This document shows, piece by piece, positions 1 through 8,503 of a stretch of DNA of 64,000 nt. The stretch covers positions 1,798,001-1,862,000 of the forward strand of contig NZ_JAWJEJ010000001.1 of assembly GCF_032911445.1 (NCBI RefSeq). The letters are read 5' to 3'. Positions within the stretch are counted from its first letter, which is position 1. Each line of letters starts with the position of its first letter. Made by a program: the position numbers and the translations under genes. Source of the DNA: Sphingomonas sp. HF-S4. Its GTDB lineage: Bacteria; Pseudomonadota; Alphaproteobacteria; Sphingomonadales; Sphingomonadaceae. The notes beneath the pieces are model-generated. The model searched no databases, was not told where the DNA came from, and saw only the letters and a program-made list of their open reading frames with translations.

Positions 1-954
1 GAAGTCGATATAGCGCTTCACATTGTCGGTGTTCGCCCCGTGGCGCCAGCCGCTGCCCCAGGTCGAATGGCTGAGGTGCATCTCCCACCAGATCCCGACA
101 TACTTCCCCGGCTTGAACCACGAGACATCGCCGAGCCGGTTGGGTTCGTTGAGGTTGAGCTCGATCCGGCTGTCGGCCAGCGCCGCGGGGCTGTCGCCGA
201 TCAGCACCGTCCGCCACGGCGTGACGAACGGCCCGGTCTTCGCCGCGGCGGTGCCGTCGGGCGCGGGCATCAGCGAGGCGGTGAGCGTCCCGGTGCCGTT
301 CCCCGCAAGCAGCATGCTCGGGAAATCGACCAGGGCCGCCTCGTGGAACGAGAGGTATACGCCATTGTCGCCCTTCAGCGTCAGCGGCGTCTCGGCCAGC
401 GTGATCCGTCGCGCGTCGGTCTGGGTGTAGAGATACTCGTCGCGCTCCTGCCCCAGCGCCTGATACCACCAAGCCTGGTGCGGCCCGACCGGGCGGAACT
501 GGGTGCGGTCGCCGGTAACCTTGACTGCCTGACCATCGGCGATCGCATAGCCATAGCGTAGCCCGACGCCGTCATCGAACACCCGGAACGTCGCCTCGAC
601 CGCGCGATTGCGCGGCGTGTCCCCGCCAAGCGTCACCACCAGTTCGTTGTGGCGATCGCGGATCACCCGCGCCTCGCCCCAGGGCAGCTCCCAGCGCGTA
701 TCGACCGACTTGCGCCGCGGATCGGTAAGCGTGGCGAAGCGCGCGACCTGCTCGCCTTCGAAGTTCAGCCCCAGCTCGCCGGGCGCCAGCACCTGCTTGC
801 CCTCCCGGCTGACCTGATAGGTTGCCCTGCCCTGGTCCACCGCGACGCACAGCTCGAGCACCTTCCCAGGTGACTGGACGCACTCGCGCGCCTGCGCGGA
901 CGCGATGCCCTGCGCGAGGACAACAAGCGAAACGGCGGCAACACGAACACGCAT
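1..954 (-). CDS. Glycoside hydrolase family 97 alpha-glucosidase-like protein (partial, C-terminus beyond left edge)
   Basis: The visible 318 codons give an exported protein with a signal peptide of about 21 residues ending at ASAQA. It continues into the beta-sandwich N-terminal domain typical of GH97 (SusB-like) enzymes, with PWGEARVIRDRHNELVV and DDGVGLRYGYA. The last visible residues, WWEMHLSHSTWGSGWRHG, enter the catalytic barrel. The catalytic acids lie outside the window, so retaining versus inverting type cannot be decided. The ATG at 954 has an AAGGA ribosome site. The gene lies 72 bp downstream of a TonB-dependent receptor on the same strand, with a terminator-like hairpin between them. 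Family knowledge points to periplasmic cleavage of alpha-glucosides or alpha-galactosides. The family call is firm and the substrate is inferred. Confidence 0.85.
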   Translation of the reverse strand, partial: MRVRVAAVSLVVLAQGIASAQARECVQSPGKVLELCVAVDQGRATYQVSREGKQVLAPGELGLNFEGEQVARFATLTDPRRKSVDTRWELPWGEARVIRDRHNELVVTLGGDTPRNRAVEATFRVFDDGVGLRYGYAIADGQAVKVTGDRTQFRPVGPHQAWWYQALGQERDEYLYTQTDARRITLAETPLTLKGDNGVYLSFHEAALVDFPSMLLAGNGTGTLTASLMPAPDGTAAAKTGPFVTPWRTVLIGDSPAALADSRIELNLNEPNRLGDVSWFKPGKYVGIWWEMHLSHSTWGSGWRHGANTDNVKRYIDF

Positions 955-977
955 GATCAATCCTTGTGGGAGTCCCG

Positions 978-1013
978 AAAAAACAGTGCCGCTGCCGGGG
1001 TTGGGGCAGCGGC
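978..1013 (-). terminator. Terminator-like hairpin between receptor and GH97 genes
   Basis: On the minus strand a perfect 9-bp stem (GCCGCTGCC / GGCAGCGGC, 988-996 with 1005-1013) with an 8-nt loop is followed after a few bases by six T residues (978-983). This is a good intrinsic terminator located after the receptor stop and before the GH97 start. It could be leaky and lower GH97 expression relative to the receptor. Confidence 0.7.
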
Positions 1014-1026
1014 GCGAGGAAGGGTC

Positions 1027-4000
1027 TCAGAACTTGGCGCGCAGCCCGAACTGAAAGCGGCGATCGACTCGGCTCCACGCCGAATCCAGGTACACCGGCC
1101 GCGCATTCGGGGTCGCGGGCGAGTCCCCGAAGATCTGTTGCTGGTACACGCTGGTGGTGTTGAGCAGGTTCGACGCGTCGAGCGACACTTCGAAGAAGCG
1201 GTTGAGCGAGAGCCGCAGCGACCCGTCGAGATACCCCGCCGCCTTCTGGAACACCGGCAGCCCGATGCAGCAGTCGAGGTTCTGCGTCAGGTAGCGCGAG
1301 CGCCAATTGTACGCGAGGCGGAAGCCCACCGGCCCCTTCTCGTACAATGCCACCGCGTTGAACGTGTGCTTCGAGATGCCGGCCAATTGGTGCGAGTCGA
1401 TCACCGAACCGGTGCCGCCCAGCGCCGGCTGCCCCGCCCCCACCGCGCCCAGATTGGCGCTCGACGAGGCATTGAGCAGGTTCGAGTTGCTGATGTCGGA
1501 CTGGTGGACGAACGTATAGTTGAGCTGCGCGCCGAGCCCGCTCAGCGGCCCGGGCAGGAAGTCGAAGAAGGTCTGCACCGCCACTTCGGCGCCGGTCAGC
1601 TTGCCGCCCTCGTCCGAATTGGCGGGCCCGAGGATCTGCACCGTCTGGCTCGACCCATTGTTGGCGAAAGTCCGCGCGATCTGGCCGAAGGCGATGCTGC
1701 CGTTGAGCTTCTTGTAAAAGCCGGTCAGCGTGAACGAGCTGCTCCGCCCGAAATAATGCTCGAACGACACGTCGAACTGGTCGGCGGTGATCGGCTGGAG
1801 CGCCGGATTGCCGGCATTGGCCTGGAACACAAAGTTGTAGCCGGTGACGTTCGCCGCGGTCCGCGGCGCGGTCGGCGAATTGAACACGATATACGGCGAA
1901 TCCGGCCCGGTGTTGAGGATCGGCGCGTTGATCGCCACGCTGTTGCGCAGGAAGCCGATATCGGGCCGTGACATCGCCCGCGAATAGGCGAAGCGCACGA
2001 AGCTCTTGTCGTCCAGCCCCAGCCGCACGTTGAAGCTCGGCAGCCACTGCGTGCTCGACGCCTTGTAGGTATCGGCCAGCGCCGCGCCGTTGGCGAAGGC
2101 CTGGATGGCTGGCGTCAGATAGCAGCTCGGATTGACGATGGCGGTGCCGCTGAGCGGCGTGCCGCAGGGCTGGAGGCCATTGAAGATGTTGCCGGCCAGC
2201 GGGAAGGCGACGCTGCCCTCGCTGGTCTCGCGCGTCCGCACCACGCGCAGCCCGACATTGCCGACCACGCTCATCCCGCCGATCGTCTTGTCGTCGCCGC
2301 CGAAGCGCAGCATCAGATACGCCGCCTCGGTCTGCTCGCGCACCTTGAGCACTTCACCGGGGGTGAAGCAGTCGTCGACGGTCGCCTCGGCCCGGTCGCA
2401 GATCGCAGTGTAGCCCGGCGCGATCGGCGAGTTGGTCGCCGCGCCGCCCAGCGACCCAAGCAGCTTGTTGAAGTCGTTCAGCGTAGCGCGGTTGAGGAAG
2501 ACCAGCGAGTCGTTGGGGAAGACCTTGCCGTCGTAGAAATCCCCCATCGCATAGGATTCCCAGATCCCGGCGCCATAGCCGCGGAACGGCGCGCGCCCGG
2601 CATTGCCGCCGCAGTTTCCGGTATTGCTGGGATAGGCGCCGCCGGTGGTGTTGTCGGCGTTGAAGCCCGGCCCGTTGCAATACCAGGGCTGCGCGATCGG
2701 GGTCCAGTTGAAGGTCGAATAGCGGACATTCTGCTTGCGGTCGGCATAGCGCACGCCGGCCTTCAAGGAATTGAACCAGCCGCCCTCGCCGAACTCGTAT
2801 TCGAGGTCGGTGCGCAGCGCGAGCTCGGTCGCGTCATTGTCCTCGACATGGCCCTGGATGAACGGGATCCAGTAATTATGCGGGTTGGAAAGCCCGCCAG
2901 ACGCGTAGTTCACGTTCGAGCCGGGCAGGAAAGCGATCTGAGGGGTTCCGTCCTCGTTGGTGCTGTAGTCGAAATTCGCCATCGATCCCGAAGCGACGAG
3001 GATGTCGTTATTGTAGGTCGAGGCGTCGATATACTGGACGTCGAAATTGGCGTGGACGCGATCCGACACGTCCCATTTGAGATTGCCCGAAAAGTCGCGC
3101 GTCCCCTCGCGGTGCGCGAAGTTGCGCGCCTCGTTCTCGAGATACAGCCCGTCGCGCAGCGTGGTGCACACCGACGGCGCGGCGCAGTTGTTGACGAAGG
3201 GCAGGCCCGGCACCGCCGAGCCCGCATTGATCGCAGCCTGCGTGCTTTCCCAGGTGCCGCTGAAGCTGCCATGTCCCTGCGTCAGAATGCCCGATTGCAG
3301 CATGCCGTTCGATCCGAACACCAAAGCGCCGCTGCCGTCCGCCGGGCCTAGCACCGTCCCGGTGCGCGGATTGAACGCGGGCGTGCCGAAATAGCCGCCC
3401 TCGAGCTTGGCGTGGCTGGCGCGCTCGAGCCAGGCATTGCGATAGTGCGAGTCGATATATTGCAGCGTCGCGCGGACGTTGCCGCTGTTGCTCTCATATT
3501 GCGCGGCGAGCGCGATGCCGCGGCGCTTGCGGTCGTAATCGACTTCGGAGAAGCGCACCCCGTCGGGCGCCAGCGCGAAGCCGGTGCCGCCGAACGGATT
3601 GGCGGTGCAGTTCACGCTGCCGTCGGCCGCCACCGATCCCGCCGCCGGGGTGCCGAAGCCCGCCGTGCAATAGGTGTTGATCTTGTCCATGATCACGCTC
3701 TCGGTGCGCGTCACCACCTTGCTCTCGGCATAGCTCGCGAGCAGCCCGAAGCGGCCGATCGGCGTCTCGAAGACGTTGCTGATCAGCCCCGAAAATTCGG
3801 GGGTCCAGCGATCCGAACGGTCGCCATAGTTCATCCGGAAATTGCCGGTGACGAGCAGGCCCTTCTGGTCGAACGGCAGCCGCGTGCGCAGGTTTACCGT
3901 GCCGGCGATGCCGCCCTCGATCATCTCGGCGGTCTGGTTCTTGTACGCATCGACCCCCGCGAGCAGCTCGGGCGAGACGTCGTTGAACTGGAGCCCGCGC

Positions 4001-4440
4001 GCGGAATCCGCCGAGAAGCTGTCGCGGCCGTTGAACTCGGTGCGCACCTGGGTGAGGCCGCGGATCAGCACGCCCGTCGGCTCGCCTGAGGGGTGGGTGC
4101 TGTCGTCAGCCGACTGGAGCCGGTTGACGGTGATGCCCGGCACGCGCTGCAGCGCTTCGGCCGCCGACTTGTCGGGGAAGGCTCCGATATCGGTCGCAGT
4201 GATCGAGTCGACGAAGGTGTCGGCGTTCTTCTTGATATTCTGCGAGGTATCGAGCGCGGCGCGCACGCCGACCACGACGATGTCGGGGCCGCTATCCTGC
4301 ACATCCGGATCGGCCTGCTGCGCCGGCGCGTCGGCAGTCTGCGCAACCGCGGCCGATGCCGCGCCCAATGCGATCAGCGCGCAGAGCGAGACGCCGCCCT
4401 GCAGCACGCGGAACCGACGCTTCGAATGGAATTCCCTCAT
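1027..4440 (-). CDS. TonB-dependent receptor (Xanthomonas/Caulobacter type), probably for oligosaccharide
   Basis: This 1137-residue outer-membrane receptor has a signal peptide (about 1-34), a TonB-box-like segment DIVVVGVR near residue 54, a plug domain (FPDKSAAEALQRVPGITV, GVLIRGL, AEMIEGGIAGTVNLRTR) and a long barrel ending in RFQFGLRAKF. The terminal Phe is the usual outer-membrane insertion signal. The PDKSAAEALQRVPG and EGGIAGTVNL motifs belong to the class often linked to carbohydrate uptake in Caulobacter and Xanthomonas. The start ATG at 4440 has the strong site GGGGAGG. It is followed by GH97 and preceded by an MFS sugar transporter, which supports glucan or maltodextrin import across the outer membrane. 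The substrate is an inference from its neighbours. Confidence 0.92.
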   Translation of the reverse strand: MREFHSKRRFRVLQGGVSLCALIALGAASAAVAQTADAPAQQADPDVQDSGPDIVVVGVRAALDTSQNIKKNADTFVDSITATDIGAFPDKSAAEALQRVPGITVNRLQSADDSTHPSGEPTGVLIRGLTQVRTEFNGRDSFSADSARGLQFNDVSPELLAGVDAYKNQTAEMIEGGIAGTVNLRTRLPFDQKGLLVTGNFRMNYGDRSDRWTPEFSGLISNVFETPIGRFGLLASYAESKVVTRTESVIMDKINTYCTAGFGTPAAGSVAADGSVNCTANPFGGTGFALAPDGVRFSEVDYDRKRRGIALAAQYESNSGNVRATLQYIDSHYRNAWLERASHAKLEGGYFGTPAFNPRTGTVLGPADGSGALVFGSNGMLQSGILTQGHGSFSGTWESTQAAINAGSAVPGLPFVNNCAAPSVCTTLRDGLYLENEARNFAHREGTRDFSGNLKWDVSDRVHANFDVQYIDASTYNNDILVASGSMANFDYSTNEDGTPQIAFLPGSNVNYASGGLSNPHNYWIPFIQGHVEDNDATELALRTDLEYEFGEGGWFNSLKAGVRYADRKQNVRYSTFNWTPIAQPWYCNGPGFNADNTTGGAYPSNTGNCGGNAGRAPFRGYGAGIWESYAMGDFYDGKVFPNDSLVFLNRATLNDFNKLLGSLGGAATNSPIAPGYTAICDRAEATVDDCFTPGEVLKVREQTEAAYLMLRFGGDDKTIGGMSVVGNVGLRVVRTRETSEGSVAFPLAGNIFNGLQPCGTPLSGTAIVNPSCYLTPAIQAFANGAALADTYKASSTQWLPSFNVRLGLDDKSFVRFAYSRAMSRPDIGFLRNSVAINAPILNTGPDSPYIVFNSPTAPRTAANVTGYNFVFQANAGNPALQPITADQFDVSFEHYFGRSSSFTLTGFYKKLNGSIAFGQIARTFANNGSSQTVQILGPANSDEGGKLTGAEVAVQTFFDFLPGPLSGLGAQLNYTFVHQSDISNSNLLNASSSANLGAVGAGQPALGGTGSVIDSHQLAGISKHTFNAVALYEKGPVGFRLAYNWRSRYLTQNLDCCIGLPVFQKAAGYLDGSLRLSLNRFFEVSLDASNLLNTTSVYQQQIFGDSPATPNARPVYLDSAWSRVDRRFQFGLRAKF

Positions 4441-4510
4441 GCAAACCTCCCCTGTGGCTCCGCTTTTGCGCGGATGCGTGTCGGGCGCGGCTGGTCACCG
4501 CTTGCTCCGA

Positions 4511-4546
4511 TTTGCATAACTTTGCGTATATTTGCATGCGATGCAA
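4511..4546. promoter_or_regulatory. Phased direct repeats and palindrome upstream of the receptor (candidate operator)
   Basis: TTTGC(A/G)T occurs at 4511, 4521 and 4531, exactly 10 bp (about one helical turn) apart. The third copy is part of the palindrome TTGCAT-GCG-ATGCAA (4532-4546). The block ends about 70 bp upstream of the receptor ATG. It is a natural candidate for binding by the LacI or IclR regulator encoded nearby, but the regulator assignment is inference. Confidence 0.45.
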
Positions 4547-4630
4547 GCGCGAAATAGCCCGTGAATATGCCTTTCAGGTGATTTTGCCGATCATATTTAT
4601 GCAATATTGCACAACCATTAGCCTACCCCG

Positions 4631-4700
4631 TGCTTCGGCGAAGGCCGGAGCGTAGGCGATCGAAGCAGCATGCGAGCCAGCACTCCGGCTTTCGCCGGAG
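4631..4700. repeat. Inverted pair of REP-like GC-rich hairpins
   Basis: Unit 1 (4632-4651) forms an 8-bp stem with one G-T pair (GCTTCGGC / GCCGGAGC) around GAAG. Unit 2 (4683-4700) forms a perfect 7-bp stem (CTCCGGC / GCCGGAG) around TTTC. The two units are related and oppositely oriented, a BIME-like layout. They lie between the MFS stop and the receptor promoter and could also end MFS transcription. Confidence 0.5.
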
Positions 4701-4782
4701 CACAGCAAGGCGCGGCGCGGCATGGTGCGAACGCTGGCCGCTCGCGCGACCACGTCCCCACGCATCCTGTTATCGCATCAAG

Positions 4783-6288
4783 CTATGCGTCCGGCGCCTT
4801 CGGTATCGTCAGCGCTAGCCCCGCCCCCGCCGCCAGCGCGACCGCCGCGACCATCAGCGCCCCGCCCGGCGCCCCGCCGAACGGCACGCGCACCAGCACC
4901 CCCAAAGTCGCTGCGGCAACGAGTTGGGGGAGGACGATGAAGATGTTGTGGATGCCCATATACACCCCCATCTTCCGCGCCGGTACGCCGTCCGAGAGCA
5001 TCGCATAGGGCAGCGACAGGGTCGCCGCCCAGGCCACGCCGATTCCGATCGCTGGCAGCCACAGATCGTCCGCTCGGGCGAAGGTCGCAAACCCCAGCAG
5101 CCCCAGTGCCCCGCAGCCCAGGCACAGCGCATGGCATGCCCGCCGCCCCACGCGCAGCGCGACGGCGGGCAGCGCCAGCGCAATCAGCGCCGCAACGGCG
5201 TTGTATTCGGCGAACAACATTCCCACCCAGTCGGCGCTCCGGCCATAGGCGGCCGAGCCCGGATCGCGCGCGGCGGGATCGAGCGCCGCGACCGCCGGGA
5301 TCGCATAGACCCACAGCGCGAACATCCCGAACCAGGTGAAGAACTGCACCAGCGCCAGCCGCTTGAGTACCGGCGGCATGTGGAGGATGTCCTCGACGAT
5401 CACCACCATCCCGATCGAAGTGCGCCCGCGCCGCCGCAGCAGCACCGCGGCGAGCTGGAGCAGACCGAACACGGCGGATATTCCCGCGGCCAGGTACAGC
5501 TCGCGCGGCGCGCCGACCCACCCGGTCAGCCCGGCGAGCAGCCCTCCCCCGATCGCCCAGCCGACGCCGCTTCGCGCCAGCGCGACCGCGCCGCGCGCGC
5601 TCGGCACCTCGGGATGGGCAATGTCGGCCGAGCCCGCGGCGAGCTTTCCCGGCGGGCGCTCGAGCGTGGTCGCGACCGACCAGCCTACCGTCACCACCAG
5701 TACCAGTGCGCCGACCGCATAGGCCGCACTGACCGTCTCCGCCCCGCCGCCGACGCCGAACCAGTTGGTCAGCATCCAGGGCAGCGCCGAGGCGAACACC
5801 GCCCCTGCCCCGATAAAGAACACCTGCAGCGCGAAGGCCGAGGTCCGCTGCGGCTCGGGCAGCGTATCCGCCACCAGCGCGCGGAACGGCTCCATCGCAA
5901 TATTGATCGATGCCGTCAGCACCCACAGCATCACGCACGCCGACCACAGCGTGGTCACGCTCGGCATCGCCAGCAGCGCCAGCGCGGTGAGCAGCCCGCC
6001 CGCCAGGATATAGGGCCGCCGCCGCCCCAGCCGACCCCAGGTCCGATCGCTCAGATGCCCCACCACCGGCTGGACGAGCAGCCCGGTGATCGGCGCGGCG
6101 ATCCACAGCAAGGCCAGCTCGTCGACATCGGCGCCGAGCGTCTGGAAGATGCGGCTGGTGTTGACGTTCTGGAGCCCCCAGACGATCTGGACGCCGAACA
6201 GCCCGAGGCACATGTTCCACAGATGCCAGGCGGCGGGACGCGGCGAAGAACGCCCGGCGCCGGCCGATCGTCTTCTGGTCGCTTGCAA
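4783..6288 (-). CDS. MFS sugar transporter, GPH/SLC45-like (sucrose/maltose type)
   Basis: About 501 residues with roughly twelve hydrophobic segments. The conserved N-terminal block WHLWNMCLGLFGVQIVWGLQ and the loop GHLSDRTWGRLGRRRPYI between TM2 and TM3 are hallmarks of the sugar-specific GPH/SLC45 branch of the major facilitator superfamily. It should move a disaccharide or short glucan across the inner membrane. The frame is open to a TTG at 6309, but the TTG at 6288 is preceded by GAGGGGA at good spacing and is preferred. It is divergent from the lacI-type gene with only 60 bp between them, and it lies upstream of the receptor and GH97 on the same strand. The substrate is inferred as a maltose-like sugar from its neighbours. 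Confidence 0.85.
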   Translation of the reverse strand: MQATRRRSAGAGRSSPRPAAWHLWNMCLGLFGVQIVWGLQNVNTSRIFQTLGADVDELALLWIAAPITGLLVQPVVGHLSDRTWGRLGRRRPYILAGGLLTALALLAMPSVTTLWSACVMLWVLTASINIAMEPFRALVADTLPEPQRTSAFALQVFFIGAGAVFASALPWMLTNWFGVGGGAETVSAAYAVGALVLVVTVGWSVATTLERPPGKLAAGSADIAHPEVPSARGAVALARSGVGWAIGGGLLAGLTGWVGAPRELYLAAGISAVFGLLQLAAVLLRRRGRTSIGMVVIVEDILHMPPVLKRLALVQFFTWFGMFALWVYAIPAVAALDPAARDPGSAAYGRSADWVGMLFAEYNAVAALIALALPAVALRVGRRACHALCLGCGALGLLGFATFARADDLWLPAIGIGVAWAATLSLPYAMLSDGVPARKMGVYMGIHNIFIVLPQLVAAATLGVLVRVPFGGAPGGALMVAAVALAAGAGLALTIPKAPDA

Positions 6289-6348
6289 AGTTCCCCTCAC
6301 GATGCGCAACTATGGCCGTGTTCGGCGTTGGCCGTCAGTCTGGGTCCG

Positions 6349-7362
6349 ATGGGTAGCAATAGCAACAACAATACCACCCTGCAGGATCTCGCGACGCTGG
6401 CCGGCGTGTCGGTGTCGACGGTGTCGCGCGCGCTCAACGATCACCCGCTGATCAGCACGCGGACCAAGCAGCGCGTCTGGGCGCTGGCGCGCGACCACGA
6501 CTATCCGTTCAAGCCGACGATGCCCGCCGGGCCGATCGGCGCGGTCGGATCGATCGCGATCGTGACGCCGGTGATGCGCGGCCGGCCGCTGCCGCTGTCG
6601 CACCCCTTCTTCCTCGAGCTGCTCGCCAATATCGGCGAGGCGGCGCGCGAGCGCGACTGCGACTTCACCGTCAGCCACACCGCGCCGACGAGCTATGACG
6701 ACCTCGTTGTCGCGACCACCACCAGCCGCGCCGACGGGGTGATCTTCCTCGGCCAGTCCACGCTCCACGACGAGTTCAACCGGCTGGCGGAGACCAGCGC
6801 CCGCTTCGTGGTCTGGGGCGCGCAGCTGCCGGGCCAGCGTTATTGCTCGATCGGCTCGGACAATCTGCTCGGCGGCGGACGCGCGACGCGGCACCTCGCG
6901 CGGCTCGGGCGCCGGCGCATCCTGTTCATCGGCGGCAGCGATCCCGAAGCGATGCAGCGCCGCCGCGGCTACATGGACGCGCTCGCCGAAAGCGGGCTCG
7001 AATCCGACCCGGAACTGACAGTCTCGGTCGAATTCGAGCTCGAATCGGCCGATGCCGCCGTCAGCGGACTGCTCAAGCGCCGGGTGGCGTTCGACGGCAT
7101 CGTCGCGGCGTCGGACCTGATTGCGCTGGGCGCGATGCAGGCGCTGCGGCGCGGCGGCAAGTCGGTGCCCGGCGACGTCTCGGTGGTCGGCTATGACGAC
7201 ATGTTGCTCAGCCGACTGAGCACCCCGACGCTGAGCACCGTCCGCCAGGATACGTTTGCGGCGGGCCGCCTGCTCGTCTCGCGGATCATGGACAAAGACG
7301 ACCACCAGGAGAGCAAGCGCTTGCCTACCGAATTGATCGTGCGCGAGTCCTGCGGCGGATGA
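6349..7362 (+). CDS. LacI-family transcriptional regulator
   Basis: This 337-residue protein has an N-terminal helix-turn-helix (LQDLATLAGVSVSTVSRALN, residues about 10-29) and a periplasmic-binding-protein-like sensor domain. Sensor motifs include ADGVIFLGQS, GGGRATRHLARLGRRRILFIGG, FDGIVAASDLIALGAMQALRR and VSVVGYDDM. The length is normal for the family. ATG 6349 is chosen because it starts just before the DNA-binding domain; the frame is open far upstream but that part is noncoding shadow. It is divergent from the MFS transporter gene and overlaps the IclR gene by 4 bp (ATGA), so the two regulators are probably co-translated. It likely represses the adjacent sugar-uptake genes; the inducer is unknown. 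Confidence 0.9.
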   Translation: MGSNSNNNTTLQDLATLAGVSVSTVSRALNDHPLISTRTKQRVWALARDHDYPFKPTMPAGPIGAVGSIAIVTPVMRGRPLPLSHPFFLELLANIGEAARERDCDFTVSHTAPTSYDDLVVATTTSRADGVIFLGQSTLHDEFNRLAETSARFVVWGAQLPGQRYCSIGSDNLLGGGRATRHLARLGRRRILFIGGSDPEAMQRRRGYMDALAESGLESDPELTVSVEFELESADAAVSGLLKRRVAFDGIVAASDLIALGAMQALRRGGKSVPGDVSVVGYDDMLLSRLSTPTLSTVRQDTFAAGRLLVSRIMDKDDHQESKRLPTELIVRESCGG

Positions 7363-8105
7363 GCGACACGCCCCGTGGAAGCCAGACGCTGCTGCGCGGG
7401 CTCGACATCCTCGAGCAATTGAGCGGCGAACCGCTGCGCATCGCCGAGGTCTCGGACCGCCTGGACCTGACCTTCCCGACCACCCAACGCCTGGCTACTG
7501 CGTTGATAGATCGTGGCTTTCTAAAGAAACTCCCCCGCGGCCAGCTCGCCCTCGGCCCCAAGCTGGTCCAGCTCGGCTTCCTCGCCCGCGAGCAGATCGA
7601 CATGCTCGATATCGCGCGCTCCGGGGCCGAATCGTTATGCGAATCGATCGGCCTCTGCGTGTTCATCGGCGCCCGCGACGGCGACATGGCGCTCCACCTC
7701 CACCGCGCGATGGGCCGCCAGCGGATCGAGGTCTCGACCAAGCCGGGCACCCGCCGCGCGCTCGCCGATACCGGGCTCGGCAAGGCGCTGATGTTCGACG
7801 ACACGCCTGCCTCCTGGGCCCGCTTGTTCATGCTCGCAAAGCCCGAGCAGGATGACGGCGCCGCGGCGATTGACGAGATGCGCAGGCATGTTGCGGCCGG
7901 GGTGGTGCTCCATCATAGCACCAGCGACGACACGATCCGCTCGGTCGCCGCGCCGATCCGCGATGCCTCCGGCGTGATCGTCGCCGCGCTCAGCGTCGCC
8001 AGCCCGGTCCAGTATCTCGACGATGCCAGGATGCGCGAGATCGCCCCGCAAGTGCTTCAGGCGGTGCACGATATCGGCGCGGCGCTAGGCCGCGATCCCG
8101 CCTAG
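7359..8105 (+). CDS. IclR-family transcriptional regulator
   Basis: 248 residues. The N-terminal winged helix-turn-helix (LLRGLDILEQL, LRIAEVSDRLDLTFPTTQRL, residues about 10-50) is followed by the IclR effector domain with LGPKLVQLGFLAR, LCESIGLCVFIGARDGD, STKPGTRRALADTGLGKAL and SVAAPIRDASGVIVAALSV. Domain order and length fit the family. The start codon lies inside the LacI gene's stop (ATGA), indicating translational coupling. Its end overlaps by 4 bp the convergent gene at 8102. IclR proteins usually sense small carboxylic or aromatic metabolites. Why one should be coupled to a LacI sugar repressor is not evident. Confidence 0.9.
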   Translation: MSDTPRGSQTLLRGLDILEQLSGEPLRIAEVSDRLDLTFPTTQRLATALIDRGFLKKLPRGQLALGPKLVQLGFLAREQIDMLDIARSGAESLCESIGLCVFIGARDGDMALHLHRAMGRQRIEVSTKPGTRRALADTGLGKALMFDDTPASWARLFMLAKPEQDDGAAAIDEMRRHVAAGVVLHHSTSDDTIRSVAAPIRDASGVIVAALSVASPVQYLDDARMREIAPQVLQAVHDIGAALGRDPA

Positions 8106-8503
8106 CCGCCGCGCGGCGGCCGCGGTGGCTTGCTGCCGAGGCCGCCGGGACCGCGCTTCGGGCCCTGCCCGCCGCCGCGCGGCGGCCTGCGTTCGCCGCC
8201 ACCGCCACGCGGGCGATGCACCGGTGCCGCGCCAGCGGGCGATGCACGCCGCGGCTCGGCGCCCTGCGGCGCGACCGAATAGCCTTCCTTGAGCAGCTTG
8301 GCGAAGGCCGAGCGCACATTCGCCGCGATCGCCGCCTGCATGTCCTTAGGCAGGTCGGCAAGGGTCGTGTTGGGATGGATGCTGTTGACCTCGCGGACGA
8401 GCAAATTGGGAAGCCCGTTCGATGCGCCCTTCAGCGCCACGATCGAATCGAGGACGGTGGAGAACAATATCTCCTGCATCAGGTCGGTAGCCGATTTTGC
8501 CAT
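8102..8503 (-). CDS. Hypothetical protein with Gly/Arg/Pro-rich C-terminal tail
   Basis: 133 residues, no recognised family. Residues 1-80 look like a compact helical domain (SATDLMQEILFSTVLDSIVAL, DLPKDMQAAIAANVRSAFAKLLKEGYSV). The last 45 or so residues are low complexity and made almost only of G, R, P and K, with RGGGGERRPPRGGG-type runs resembling RGG boxes that bind RNA in other proteins. ATG 8503 is preferred over an upstream start at 8569 because GGAGG sits 7 nt before it. The gene is convergent with the IclR gene, overlapping by 4 bp. A nucleic-acid-binding role is suggested only by the tail composition. Confidence 0.7.
   Translation of the reverse strand: MAKSATDLMQEILFSTVLDSIVALKGASNGLPNLLVREVNSIHPNTTLADLPKDMQAAIAANVRSAFAKLLKEGYSVAPQGAEPRRASPAGAAPVHRPRGGGGERRPPRGGGQGPKRGPGGLGSKPPRPPRGG

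Larger units (their letters stand above)
4441..4782. other. Intergenic region with receptor promoter, palindromes and a repeat pair
   Basis: This 342-bp gap lies between the receptor start and the MFS transporter stop. It is AT-rich near the receptor and holds three phased TTTGC repeats, a 15-bp palindrome, the 10-bp palindrome GCAATATTGC (4601-4610) and an inverted pair of GC-rich hairpins (4631-4700). No credible reading frame with a ribosome site was found in it. Confidence 0.6.
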
